Of a DNA stretch of 64,000 nt, positions 45,459-57,884 are shown one piece after another. The notes under the pieces are model-generated. The model made no database searches. It was not told where the DNA came from and saw nothing but the letters and a program-made list of their open reading frames with translations. Numbering within the stretch: position 1 is the stretch's first letter; every line of letters starts with the position of its first letter. The stretch comes from Porogramme epimiltina (Eukaryota > Basidiomycota > Agaricomycetes > Polyporales > Polyporaceae). Position numbers and translations under genes: made by a program. Location of the stretch: the NCBI GenBank assembly GCA_900155495.1, contig FTLJ01000435.1, positions 36,292 through 100,291 on the forward strand. The letters run 5' to 3'.

Positions 45459-48071
45459 TCATAGCGGCCGCCACCCGTCGCCCGCGGGCCACTTCAAGTC
45501 GTCCCGCTCGAGCACCATCCTCCGCCCGCCCTTACCCTCCTCCACCGCGACGTCCACGCCGCCCTCGCGCCACCGCCGCGCGCGCTCCTCGACGCTCTCC
45601 GCCCGCCCCCTCTCCGCGCGCGCGTCCGCATCCCACTCAGCACCCACATCATGATCCAAACTGCTGTCCGCGTCCTCGTCCGCGCCGCCGCCTCCACCCC
45701 CACCATCGACGTCGTCCATGAGCCCGCGGCGCGCGTCGCCCTCGCGGCCCCAGCGCGGCCCGTGCGCCGCGTGCGGCACGAACCCGCGCCGCGAGAACGC
45801 GCCCTCCGCCTTGTACCGCGCCACGTCGAGCGCGGGCTGCGCGCGCAGCTGCAGGCTCGTGAACGTCCGCCGGAGGTCGCCGAGCGGCGAGTCCGACGTG
45901 TCCCGCCCCCGCTCCTTCTCGCGTTCGCGTTCGCGCTCGCGTTCGCGTTCTCGCTCGCGCTCCTTCTCGCGGTGCGACGAGAGCGATAGGTGACGCGAGA
46001 GCATGAGGTTCGCTGGGGTCGGGCTCCCATCAGGCACGGGGTTCGCGAACGGCGACTCGCCCGGCGACGACGTTGGCGTCACCTGTACGCTTTCTGGGCG
46101 TTTCCGGCGGGGCGGTGGCGGGACCGGTGGTGGAGACGGATGGTGCATGGAGCGCGAACGCCCTACGCGCGGCGTCGTGCCCGAGGGCATTGAGATATCT
46201 GTAGGCGACTTGCGATCTGGGTGCATCGGAGGTGGTTGAGGTAGTGACTGCTCGGACGGTAGCTCAGAAAGAGGACGTGGGGGCGTGCGCGAGGGTGACT
46301 GGTTAGGCGATGCGAACCGGCGCGCGGGCGGCTCGGGAGGCATCGTTGCGCGCTTGAAGGGGGAGAGGGACGCGGTCGCAACCTGCTCGAAGGAGCGGAC
46401 TGAGGCAGCGCCGACTGTCGAGGCGGGCGGACTGAGGTTGCGTCGTGGCGGAAGTGTGGGCACGGTAGGCGTACGGGCGTGACGGAGGACAGTGCGGTCG
46501 ATGGAGCTGGTCGTGCTCGCGGCAGAGGAGGCGGAGCTACTCGTGGCGCCTTTAGTTGGGCTCTGACTACGAAGGCGACGAGGGAGAGGGGCAGTAGCAC
46601 TACTCTTGAGCACTTCCATGACGCGCTCCTCCTCGAGTTTCTGTTCCGCCTTCTTCAGACTCTGCGCGATCCGTGTAGCTTGTAACGACTGCTGTATCAA
46701 CGGGTTGCTAGTCGATACACTTCGCGGGAGCGTAGGAATGGGTGGTGGAGGTTCGCGGGCAGGAGGTTGCAAGAAGCTTGCGTTCATTGAGGCGTGGCGT
46801 GGTGGGGGAAGTATGGGTGGCTTCCGGGGTGGCAACGGAGGTATCTTCGCATCTTGGGGACCAGGCGGACGCGTGCTAGAGAACACAGCAGCCCCCGGTG
46901 GAGCGGATTGTGGTGGTGCATCCTGGGAACCTCGGCGATTCAGGAAAGGGTTGGTTGGTTTCGGGGGAAGAGAAGGGGGAGTGGGTCTTGCAGGCGCGGA
47001 GGCAATAGAAGTCGGCCCATTGGGAGTGAAAGGGTTGTTGTCTGAAGATGGTAGACGGGACCGCTTTCCAAGTGGTGAAGGCGAGCGAGACTTCAGTTCG
47101 TCTGGATGTGCTACAACGCAAATCTTTCAGTTGGATACGATCTACGCATGGAATAAAACACGCGAAGAAATTGAACGTCGATCGCAAGACCACAAGTATT
47201 ATCATACATAAGCATACAGGCAGCGATTGTTACCACCCACAAGAGTAGCGTAGAACCATCATGAAAGACTGATATGGGCCCTGAATGCGTACGGGTTCAA
47301 GGGAAGCCTCGCCCCGAGTATCTCTGACAAGATATCCACTGGGTTTACAACCCTCCGGTATGCATGGCTGTACGCGCCGGACCGTAAACGAGTTCATATC
47401 ATCTTGCCAAAACAGTGAAGTACTCGAAAGTAGATCAGATCCATCTACCCCCAGATGCATCACGGTCTGCATCACATGCATACGTGCAGTCTCACGCGAG
47501 GGGAAGCCTGTTTACAGGGGACGGGCAAAGCATCCGCAGCAACACAGTATATGCGCGTCTCGACAAATTAACATGGGAAACTTCCCCATGCGCCCGCAGA
47601 TCTCAAGCGAAAACGGCATATCGGGAGAGAAGGACAGCCCGACGGCCCTTTCGAAGGTGGAGAAGAAGCGCAGGGGCGGAGCGGAGAGCGTACCTTGGAC
47701 GAAGACGAATGCGGGGTCCATGTCTTTCCCGGACAGGACATGTGAAACGAGACGGAGTGCGGCGAAGAACTGCCCGCCGGTCAGGACATCTGCTGGAGAG
47801 AGATCCGGGGACCAGAGGCGGAGGATCTGCGGTGAGATGAGAAACGGCCCACAGCGGGCAGGCGGGTGCGTACCGCGTCGAGGGAGGCGGGGGGAAGGGA
47901 GGGGTACCGGCCTCTGAGCCATGCCCTGGCTTCGCGGACGCCTACGACGAGCTTATCGTAGTCGGAGACGGCATTGGCCTCATGCTCGACGATGTCGTGG
48001 ATGGAGGAGGTGTATGTGGAGAACTCTGTGTCGTTGAGTGCGGAGACGTGGAGGGTGAGGGGGCGGGACAT
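45459..48071 (-). CDS. EH-domain-like, proline-rich protein (possible Irs4/Tax4 or endocytic adaptor type)
   Basis: Exons 48071-47874, 47826-47694 and 47110-45459 (660 aa). Residues 1 to about 115 resemble an EH domain: YDKLVVGVREARAWL, then ILRLWSPDLSPADVLTGGQFFAALRLVSHV, with the Trp and the hydrophobic helix in the expected order; calcium-binding residues are not obvious. The rest is disordered, rich in Pro, Ser and Arg, with LPPRKPPILPPP, a short coiled coil (AQSLKKAEQKLEEERVMEVL) and a Glu-Arg repeat. EH proteins bind NPF peptides; this protein itself carries NPF twice near residue 135-180 (DNNPFTP, TNPFLN). Roles in endocytosis or phosphoinositide control are known for the family. Intron 2 (583 nt) is about ten times the local norm; joining is supported by phase and by the sense of the text VQAHPDELKSRSPSP. 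The two halves could be separate genes if this intron is wrong. Confidence 0.7.
45911..45970 (+). repeat. Short hexamer-type repeat coding for Glu-Arg dipeptides
   Basis: Imperfect TTCGCG-type units on the plus strand; on the minus strand they encode alternating Glu and Arg (about ten pairs) in the EH-like protein. Length may vary between strains. Confidence 0.75.
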
Positions 48072-51000
48072 GGAGCATGCCGTGGACGTCGACGAGAGAG
48101 AGCGGGCGGCGGAGGGCTCAGCAGGCGCGAGGCCGGCGGCGCGGCACAGCTTGGCGGCTCGCGGCACGACGTCAGGCGCTTCCGACGGCCACAGCGCCGC
48201 TTCTCAGCGCCAGGCTGCTCTCGCCGACCCGTCGCCCCGAGTGTGTCGGCCTCGGTGACCAAGCCTCAGGCTTCAAAGCTCAAGGCCTTACTTACACACG
48301 CCTTCTCCGCCTCCGCTCGCCCCCACGCCTCTTCAGAACACGGACAGCGGAGGCGTGTACCCGCACGCTGCGAAGAATCGCAGTCGCAGCACACACTGCA
48401 TCGAACTCGTGGCGGCACCGTGGCAACACGAGGCCCGACAAGACGCAGCCGAGCACACGCCGCCACCGCACCGCACGGCTGCGCGGTCCGAGGACACAGG
48501 AAGCAGAGAAGAACGCACGCGTGGAGTCCGTCAAGAAGAGAAGTCGAAGGCAAAGTGCTTGCAGGTGGTGGTAGCTGGCAAGTGGCCCGTACCACAGCTC
48601 ACCAGCATGTTGGCAGGTACCCGCTGGCGTCCACCATCATATGGCGCGCCCGTCCTCCGCTTACGGCATGTCGTCCCTGGCTCCGAGCCCCGTGGACCCG
48701 CCCAACAATCCTAGTGGTTACGCCCAGGAACGCAGGCGTCCACCTCCGCACCCATGGTACACGACCCGCCTCTGACGTCAGAGGCGCCTTCACGGACCAC
48801 AATCAAGTAATGCTCTGAACATACCTGGATGTGCCATGAGCGTGTTCACCGTCTAGTGTGCCAGGTGTGCCCGACTTTCTATTTCTAGCTAAACAGCAGG
48901 CGTGGGCTAACCGCATTTGCATCTATCATCGCAGAGCCTTGTAAGGTAGCGAGCGTTTCTAGAGACCATCGAATCGCCCTGGCACCCAAGGACTACCAAG
49001 CATGGCAGTATCTTGACTCTGGCGTTCACGGCCGAAGATGCTGGCACCTCTCCAGACTTCTTCGCGGGAATGGAACATTGGGTCTCTGATGTGTGCTATA
49101 CACAGCAGAGTGCGCATGAAACAATGGCGTCGCTTGCATGGGTAGAGCTTGGAAGAGCTCATTTGAGGTGAGTGCCGTTCTCGCCGAGCTTCCTCGACTG
49201 ATCATCCTGCTAATTGCTGGAGAACCAGATCACGGGCAGGCTAGATACAGAAACGGTAGAAATTGGTCTGGGCCCGTGTAGTCGTCTGAGACCTGTGATT
49301 CGTCGGTGGGACGGCGTCCTATCGCATGTGCACTATGTTTGATCGTAGACGCCCTGGGCAACCGGTTCTGGCAACTCGTTGCCAGAAGTCTTATGCACCC
49401 AGCAACACAGCTCGGTTCTACCAAATGCTCGCATCCTTTTCAGACGGAATTGCCTCCTGGCACCCAGCTCGTGCCGATGTTCCTCCAACGAGCTCCCATT
49501 AATGTCACACCGCACAAGACACCTGCTGCCCGACCAGTGCTCCTCCCTTCCCCGCCAGACGCCATTCGTCATCGACTTCCCACCTCGCGGCATCACCACC
49601 ACCACCCCGAGGTGACCTGGCGGCGTCTCGAAACGGTGTCTTTGCCTCCGCGAGGCATGATTAATTCCAGCCGGCTCCCTCGCCGCAGGCTAATCTCCGC
49701 CCGCAAACTGCAACGCGGCACCGAAGTACCTTACCCTCCCCCTCCGTGCTAGTGCCCATCGACCCAGCGGCACCGCCGGCGCGTCTTGTTCAAGCCTTGT
49801 CTGCCCCCGTCCCTCCACGCAGCGTGCCCGCGATGGCCGGCCCAGCGCGCGCTCCCCACACACGCCCCTCGCCGTAATCCCAGCGCCCGCGCGCAGCCGC
49901 GCCCCGGTTTTTTTTCTCCCCCGCGTTCCCTGCAGGGACCCGGGGCCCAGCCCCGTGGCAGGAGCCGCCGGCGTTGAGTATACACAACCCCTCGCTAAGC
50001 GCATATGGCTAGGCAAACATCCAGCCCGGGACCCTCAAACGCGAAACCCGTGCACCCCCGTTCCTTCGCAAACTCCGCCCGGCGTCCTTCTCGCGGCGAT
50101 GCGATGCGATGCGTGCGCGCCGCGCGCCCGCCTCGGGGCCCATTTATCCTCAGCGGTGCAGCGCGCGCCTGCGTTTGGGACGCAGGGCGTCTCTGCCTGC
50201 CTGCCCGCACGACCGCCCGCGCCTGCGTGAGTGCCGGCCGTTGACTCACGCTGGACGCGCGGAGGCATGGCGATGGAGGTGCGATGACGCCTGCGAGGCC
50301 TGGACTGCGGCGCGATATTTGCGCCGAGCCAGCGCGCAGCGCATGCGCGAGGCGAAGGGCGCACGCGCTCCGTGCCGTTACCCGTTTCTAGCAATCGTCT
50401 TGCGGCTAATGCGGCTTGGACACCGTCGTCGCGCGCCGCCAGGCGCGGAGGCAAAAAAACAGGGTCCAGGGCAGGACTCCGCAGATCGCGGTGCAAGGGT
50501 CCGCCGGATCTCCAAAACGTTCGTGTGCTGCACGGACGTCCGGGTGGATCGCAGGGCGCCCATTGTCGCACGCGTTTGGGTCGTAAGCTGCAGCACCTTG
50601 TACGCGCGAGATAATTGAAGATCGCCGTGCTGGACCCTCGACGGTAAATCAAAGTAGTGCGCGGCGGGCGACGATACGCCGTCTGATAACGGGCATTTCG
50701 GCGCGGGAGTAGTCACGGAGCATTCATCGTGTCCTCGCACGTCGCCCGAGTTCTTGTCTCCCCGCTCCAAGCGGCACCGTCGAGCAAATCTTCAAGTTCA
50801 AAGTTTTCACGCTAGCGCGCTGCGCAGAGGGAGAACAAGGCGTCGTTCATATACATCCGCTGGCGCGGGGTACCAGATGGGGGCATCTAGGCACCACGTT
50901 CACCACACTTAGTACTTAGTAGTTAATCATCGAGCTTGTCCGAAGGGCGAACAATACCACGCCTCGGCGACGCACGGGGTGTCAGCGCTACGCCGGGCGT

Positions 51001-51699
51001 TACCATAGCCTAATCCCGTTAGTCATCCCCAGGCGATCGTGGCCACTACGAACGCTGAACCATGGTTGTACTTTACACCAAAACCCTGTGCGACAGATGA
51101 CACAAAGCCCGTGATGGCAAAGGGCCAACAAGGCCAAGTGCGACGAGCCCTGAACGGACTCATCGCCGTTGTGCGACGCGCGGGGTTCTTCTTACATTGT
51201 GTATAGTTCTACCAGGACAGACGGATCGCCGATCCTATGCTAGAAGCTTGTGAGATGAGAGGCCATGACAGACCGTAATAGCGGGTCCCTGAAGGCGGAG
51301 GCGTACGGAGCACCTTCGCTCCACATATGGCGCCTCGTTCGCAAGTGCCTGCGCTGTACATTGTGTGCTAAGCAAAGTTAGGCCATTCCTTTGCGTCACG
51401 AACCCGTCTGCGTTCGGCGCGTTCAATACAGGTCCGCTGACAAATACGAGAGCTTTAGCAGCCGTCTGGCTACTGGCCCGGCGAAGGGCCTTGCATCTAA
51501 ACGCATGAGGCAAAGCGCGGCTCTTCTAAGCACCTTCTCCAGGAAGCCTCGAGCGCACGTAAAGCACGACGCTCATCAGAACCGAAAGCAGAGTCCAAAC
51601 GCACCACACGCATCCGAGATAATCATATTGTACAACGGTGATGACAAAAGCGAGCGCGGTATGACAACGTCGACAGCATAAGCCGGACGCGACGAGCGG
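48072..51699. other. Gene-poor, GC-rich region
   Basis: About 3.6 kb between the start of the EH-like gene and the end of VPS29. Many overlapping frames are open on both strands, which is what high GC content alone produces. None has a recognisable domain, good start and splice context together. An AT-richer part (about 50800-51230) has no feature either. A non-coding RNA gene cannot be excluded. Confidence 0.4.
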
Positions 51700-52518
51700 T
51701 CACCAGACGCTCTGCGTGTGTTGCGGGCCGGGACTCGAGGGGATGCTCTGCGGCATCGCGGTCGGTCGGGGTGCCTCGCGGACCGGCTCGGGCTCCTTCC
51801 TGTACTCGATCTTCTCCACCCGGACCTCTCCCTCGATCAACTGGTAGACGTACGTGACGACCACGGGCCCTTGGATGTCCATGAGCGCGAAGGACGGTGT
51901 GATGTCGCTGGGAATGTGGAACGAGAGTTCTAGCTCGGTACGACATCGAACACAGACAGGCTAAGACATACCCATTATAGCTTCCTATCCACGCGCCGGT
52001 CGCAGAACCGGGGTTCACGAAGAAACGGCCGTCGTATTCTACAGCCTGGAATCTGCGCGGGGGAGGGTATGGATTCAGATGGCTAAGGGGAGTATGACAT
52101 CAGACTTACGTATGTGTGTGCCCTGATACCAGGACGTCAACGTCCAGCTGTCTTGCAATCGCGTTCAGCGAGTCGAGATCTCCTGTTGGGACGGATTGGT
52201 GCCCGTGGACCACGCCGATGCGAATGGGCGTATGCGCCACGGTTACAGACAGAGGGAAAGAGCTCTAGAAGTTCGGAAGAGTGAGCGCGCGCGCGAATGC
52301 ACGCACACGTTCAAACGTACCTCGTCATAGTCGCCCCTCACAACATGTACATCCGGCGACACCGTCCGCAGGTACTCGTACGTTTCCCGGTCGCAGACGT
52401 TGCCCGTGCAGAGGATTTGCTGGATCTTGCCAGGCACAAGGAGCTTCTTGAACTTCAGAGGGAGGTCATGGATACGGTGTGGGATGTGGAGGTCGCCGAT
52501 GACAAGGACCAGGACCAT
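51700..52518 (-). CDS. VPS29: Vps29, retromer subunit with metallophosphoesterase fold
   Basis: Exons 52518-52321, 52264-52110, 52052-51972, 51907-51700 (213 aa). The start ATG gives [15 protein letters not shown], the invariant N-terminus of the family. Other fold motifs: [35 protein letters not shown] (His86, His88) and VSGHTHTFQ (His115, His117), then [10 protein letters not shown]. Vps29 is part of the Vps26-Vps29-Vps35 retromer core that sorts receptors from endosomes to the Golgi; its metal site is a binding platform rather than an active enzyme. A tail of about 30 residues rich in Pro and Glu follows the fold, longer than in animals. Divergent from MDM35 with 252 bases between start codons. 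Confidence 0.96.
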
Positions 52519-52770
52519 AGCGGAGAGGGAGTGGGGGGACGTCGAGGACAACGGCGAGCGCGGGGTCTGGGCCGCGCACCCGCGCCGCAGGGCAGACGCC
52601 CGCCCGCTCGGCCTCTGTTGCGGATCCACGTGGCTCCCGGAACGTCATGGGCGCCTGTGTAACTTAGAACGGAGCTGGCATCTTCGTGCCGAACCACCAC
52701 GTCCTCCTCGCACTCACCTTGCCGGTGCCCCGTCTGCTGCTCGGTCTGCAGTCCGCCCGTGCTCTGAACC
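52519..52770. promoter_or_regulatory. Shared promoter region of VPS29 and MDM35
   Basis: 252 bases separate the two start codons, which point away from each other, so both genes must share this short region. No TATA box is seen in either direction, as expected for housekeeping genes. Confidence 0.6.
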
Positions 52771-53147
52771 ATGGCCCACAGTCTCGCAGAGGAGTGCACG
52801 CCGCTCAAGCGCGAGTACGACGCATGCTTCAATGCATGGTTCGAAGGCTATTTGGAGCCTGCCGTCTCGGCCGCGGCGACCCCGGAACAGCGGACCAAGT
52901 TCTCCCAGGAGAAGGCCGCAGAGTTCGAGCGGTCGTGCGGTAAGCTTTGGAAGGACTACAAAGCTTGTGTCCAGGTCTGTCCCCTTGTAACTCACCGATG
53001 TGACCTATTGCCGTTATTAATGATCACACCGTCCTGCAGAAAGCAGTAAAAGACAAGGGTTTAGAAGACTTGCTGGCGCAAGCACGCTCAGAGAATCCGC
53101 TTAAAGATCCTCCGCCTGCGTCACCAACCTCTGGTTCGCAAAAGTAG
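52771..53147 (+). CDS. MDM35: Mdm35/TRIAP1-type twin CX9C protein of the mitochondrial intermembrane space
   Basis: Exons 52771-52974 and 53040-53147 (103 aa). The N-terminus MAHSLAEECTPLKREYDACFN and the later SCGKLWKDYKACVQKAVKDKG hold two CX9C pairs (Cys9-Cys19 and Cys56-Cys66), the Mia40 import signature. FNAWFEGYLEP between them is typical of this family. Mdm35 pairs with Ups1 or Ups2 and helps them carry phosphatidic acid or phosphatidylserine across the intermembrane space. Length and motif spacing match yeast Mdm35 and human TRIAP1, with a slightly longer Pro/Ser tail. Start is the only ATG before the first cysteine. Confidence 0.95.
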
Positions 53148-56100
53148 TTGTACCCTTGCTATTGTACACGTAAGCTCGTTCAGGTGCCGTTTTCTTCCGT
53201 TTGCCTAACGGCTTAACCTGGACCTAGACTCCCCGCTCTGAGAAAGGCCACGCCTCATAATGTAATAATACTAATTCAGTGGGTGGTTGTTCGACCTCAC
53301 GCTTTATCCGAGGTCTCACTCACATGTGACGCTCGAATTTGTAGTTCGGATGTCGTCACTCACCTGCTTTGTCAATGCATCTTCCGGCGGTTCCCCCTGG
53401 CCGCGTAGTTCGAAGAATGCCCTGTGAAGATTACATGCCCTCTCAACGGCCGCCAAACCCATGTGGCTAGCAACGAATCGTTGTTATGTGTGTAATGGGC
53501 CTCGCCTTTCGTGTGCCGAACGACCTACTCGCCACCCAAGTTCTCAACGTCAAGAGACTGCGCTGTCGACCTCTCGTTATGATTCTATGCGGACACAAAA
53601 AACTGTCGAGGAGCATTCGACCTCTCAACGACCGTCCATACGCCTGATCTATTCGCGGCCCGACGCATAGCGCCGGCGCTGGCTCGGCGGTGCCGAGTAT
53701 GCAACCGTACGCTCACACGCGCATGGCCCTTGAGCAACAACCGTGTTTGATGCCCACGTAAATCTGGGGAAGGAATTCCCAGATGATGTAGTGGAAACGA
53801 GACGGGCGCTATGCTATCATCCATCAGGGCCGCCTGCCCGCGTTCTCGCCCTCGAAAGGAACCAATTATTTGTAGTACCCTCGACCAGCAAGCTTAACGA
53901 CGAGATAAGGTTTGTCGGACCTTTGCTAACGCCTGCTCCCGGAGGATAATCGATGTTCTAGCAAGCACGTCTTTGGGAAGGTGTCAGCGGAGAACGTGAT
54001 TAGGGTTTGTGGGTCCATACTCAGCCGCGGCTAACGGCATAGCGGCGACCACGCTGATATTGGGCTCCATTCTCCAGCCCAGGAGTCGTCGCGGAACGCT
54101 TGCGCCCTCCCAGTGAAACGTCTTCCCGCGACCGCTCTTGATCCCCTGCGACTGCGCCTCCAACCCCCTAGCGGCCGCACACATGGCTCAGGCAATCCAG
54201 GGTCCCAGGGTCGCCAATACTGCGTATGCCCGCGTGGCCTTCGGCGAACTCCGTGCTAGTCGAGCCTGCGACAGCACGGCACAAAGCAACCTCACGCACA
54301 TTCGCCTACTCCTGGCTCGTGCGCGTCCATACCGACACCCGGACGCGGAGGCACCATTCAATCTTCCCGCCTGCTTACCTCTCACAGCGCAGCGCGGCGC
54401 GTCAAGCCCTCTCGCAGAGGCCGGGAATCAACCCCTGCGCGGCGTTATGCGTGAAATTCGCTCGATACGGTGCGCGGGAGTACCGCGGTGCGGCGAAACT
54501 CGCGTGCCCTGTGCGCGCCCTCGAACCCACCCACCCCCGTCGCGCCGAGGTCCGGGGCACAGGGGCCTGCTAGGGCCCCCACACACAGACAGCGCGGGTG
54601 CGGACCGCGGAGTGACTGTTACGTTGGCAGGCAGCGCCGCAATCACCTTGCACTAGCAGCTCCTCTTCTAGCGCTGCGCGGCCCTCGAGGTGTTGACGTC
54701 TTTGCGGGCGACAGCGGGGGAGCTGAGCGGCGCGCGCGGTCCGCGGCGCCTCTAGGGTGCTGGGGCTGACCAAGGCGGGAGGTTGGTATGCGCCCCCGTC
54801 GCGCTGCCAAGCTCCATGGCGGTGGCGCGTCGGCCGCGCGCCGGGTCTCCGTGCGGACTTGGGGCCAACTGCTAAGGCGACGGGGTCGAGCCAGGAACTT
54901 TTCATCGCAGGTGGAACCTCCGAGGACGTCGGTGCTCTGTTGCAGTAGAGCGACCTCCAATTATGGGCACAACGCTTTGGCGGCAACAGGAGAATATGAG
55001 TGAGATCGCGGGTAGCGGAGGCATCCGGCCCCCCTGGCCCCCTGGCCATGACCGCATCTGTATAGATCGCGGGCCGAGGTCGCGGGCGATAGTAGATCAT
55101 TCCTTCCCGCCAACCTTCAAGCTCTACGTCGCCGGCGTCATCCTGCGTGCAAGCCCTCCGCACACGGCGCCTACCGCCGACGCCCGTCCTCCAGCCCTCC
55201 ACACGAGCCAAACCCAGGCCCCCCTCGCCGTCTTCAGGCTCCCTGACGCCCCCGCAACTCAAACACGAGCCCGCACCGCACCCCCCCGTGAGCGAAGTGA
55301 CCTAAACACGTCCTAGCGCCGCGCGATCAAATTGGCCGATATGAGCCGCGCAGGCGCCAGCCTCCAGAACGGCCACCGACGCCCCCTCGCCCACGCGGGC
55401 GCGCGCACGTCCGAAGACCTCGGCGAGCTTTCTACCGGCGGGGGCGCGTGCTCTCCCGCGCGCCCCCCGCCCCCGGATAGGGCGCGCGAGGGCGGGGGCC
55501 CGCCACGTCTCCAACCCGCGCAACCACTTATCTAGGGTCTGCCCCCGGGTTCAGAAGAGCGGAGGAGCTGGCTGTCGAGATCAGCAGTCCTAGCTGCGCT
55601 GCCGTCGTGCCCACATATTGCAGCGCGCGGTGCGACAGATCGCTCTGCACCCTTGCGCGCCACCGCGATGACGACCCGTGGAGTCAAGAGTCATCGTCCT
55701 CCTTACACACACCCGTGACTCAGCGCCGCGCCGCGCGCCCGCGCGCCCTCTCGCCCGCCAGTGCGCGCCCCAGATGAGGACTGTTGTGATTCAGGTACGC
55801 CCAGGCAGACACATCTATTGCCTCGCGCCCTAGCCTCGGCTCCCCGCTCGCCCGCCACCCTCGACAGCGAGACACTGCACAGCGTCGGCCGTTGCGCACG
55901 CCCGACGGATGAGAACGTGGCAGCCGCCAGGCGTTGACGTTGCTGGCGTTGCGCACCCGCGCCCAGCGCCACGCGCGACGGGCGCGCCAGTGGCGGAGTC
56001 TCCGTGCTGCTGGGCCGCGCCGCTAGCGCCTCGCGACAACAGTATTCCAGGACGCCCCGACAGACGCCCCGCGCCCCGCGCGTCCAAGCGCCCGCCTCCC

Positions 56101-57884
56101 GCCGCGAGTTTGGCAGGTTGGAGAAAACGCGTGTGCTCGTGTGCGTTACTGTTCGCTGTATGGGGCTTTATTGACGCTTTTGTTCTCGCACGAGGCCCGT
56201 ACTGCGGGCCCGGGGCGCCTGCGGGACCGCGCGCCGGGTGTGGACGTGGGTGCGCTGGCTGGCTGGCGGCGCCGACGACGTCGATCCGGGCCCGTGCATG
56301 TTTAAGATGATGGGGCGAGGGACGGGGAAGGCGGCGGACAAGGTCGCGCTACCCGTTTTGCGCTCCTGCAAGGCTCGAGCCGCGATCGGCGGTGGCGGCG
56401 GATCGAGTGCCCTGAAGGTGTTCGTCCAGCAGACCCTACTTAGCACTCGCGCTGGGCGGGAGGCCTACTACCACGGGCGGCCTCGCGTCCGAGCCCGACA
56501 AGACTCTATGTGTTGGGTCCTCGGTGCAACGTCCGCGCAGCGATACGGCGCGCGCCTGCGAGGGCGCCTATCACGCACGTCAGAGTGCTCGGGAGGTGAA
56601 AGCACTTTCGGATGGATCGCCGCGAGCTTTCGAAACCCAAAGGCCAAAGGCTTCCATGGCGCACGACCCAAAGTGTCAGACAGCCTCTTCCGGCGCGCCG
56701 CGTTCACTACGTCCTCTCGTGGCGCCCGCGCTGCAGGCGGCGGCGTGCGCACATGTTTGGTATTTGTGAATTGCCGGATTGACCTGCCCGGCCTGACCGA
56801 GCCTTGACGCTCTTCTGTCGCGCGCACAAGGAAACTTAGAAGTGCAGAGGACGCGAGCTGCACCCTCCCTTGTAATAGCTCGGGCCACGCTGAAAGACAT
56901 TCACCGGTCACCGTGCACATGGGCTCCAGGCTCGTGACGCACAGGGCACCGGCGACCGCAGGCTCGCCGCCCAACGCCGTCTGACATCACCCTCGCCCGC
57001 GTCGGCCGTCGGTCGAGGCTCGAGAGTCGAGAGCTGAGAGTCGTGATTAGGTTGCTCGGAGACCCTCTCCCCCCTCCTGCGCCCCGGCGGCGCGCGGGCG
57101 CACGCACTAGCACCGGCGCAGGCCCGCCGCCGCGGAGCGGGCGCTGCCGTTCCGCGCTGCACCGCTAGGGCTGACGGGGCCACACGTCGGGCGGGCCCTG
57201 TGGGGCGGCCGCCGCGCTGTACAAGGCGCGGCGCAAGACCGAGCCGTGCGATGATGCTGCGATGCTCGCCCGGGGGCGCCGGTGCGCGCGCGTCCGAAGA
57301 AGCCCCAGCAGTAATTTTGGGACAGGGGGCGGGTGGGGGCGGGCCTGAGGCTCGGGCTCCGGCGGTCGAGTTGCGTGTGCGGTCCATAGCAAGCAGGAGG
57401 GAGAGCGCGAGAGATTATGTATAATTTTTCCAGGTGGGGTAGCGGTACAGACAACCTACAGGCGCGGGCGGGCGCGGTTCCAGGGGTAGGGTAGTAGTAG
57501 GGTTATCGGGGGGGTGGTACAAGTCGGGCGGACGCTAATGTACTTTAGTTAGTATGCGCGGGGCGAACGGGAGGATGCATGTGGACGAGAGCGAAGCAAG
57601 TGCGAGTGTTTGTGAGCGTGCGTGGGGACGGGATGGGATAATTTAAGGTACAGGTAGGGTAGGGTAGCTGTGGACGGAGCTCGCCGGCTGGTCCGTTATC
57701 CCTAGGTGAGGTCGATGACGCCCCGCCGTGCGGGCGGCGGGGCGTGTGAGTACAATATAGACAGCGAGTGAAAGAGACATCGTCCAAGAACAAAACAAGA
57801 TGGGGGAAACAAAGATAGATAGGCGGATGCGCGTGCGCTAGGGTATTGCACACGCTATAAGCGTCTCGACGGCGACGAGCACCG
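53148..57884. other. Long gene-poor, very GC-rich region
   Basis: About 4.7 kb without a supportable gene. The first kilobase is AT-richer; from about 54000 the GC content is very high and random frames are open on all strands. C- and G-rich runs with inverted symmetry near 55440-55500 could form secondary structure. The part next to 57884 should be the 3' untranslated region of the zinc-cluster gene. Confidence 0.4.

Noticed and set aside
47512..47922. Separate 136-codon gene on the minus strand
   Set aside because: Its middle is exon 2 of the EH-like gene; the parts before and after are intron sequence.
49306..49752. 148-codon plus-strand frame
   Set aside because: No domain, Arg/Pro/His-rich, overlapped by other frames in GC-rich DNA.
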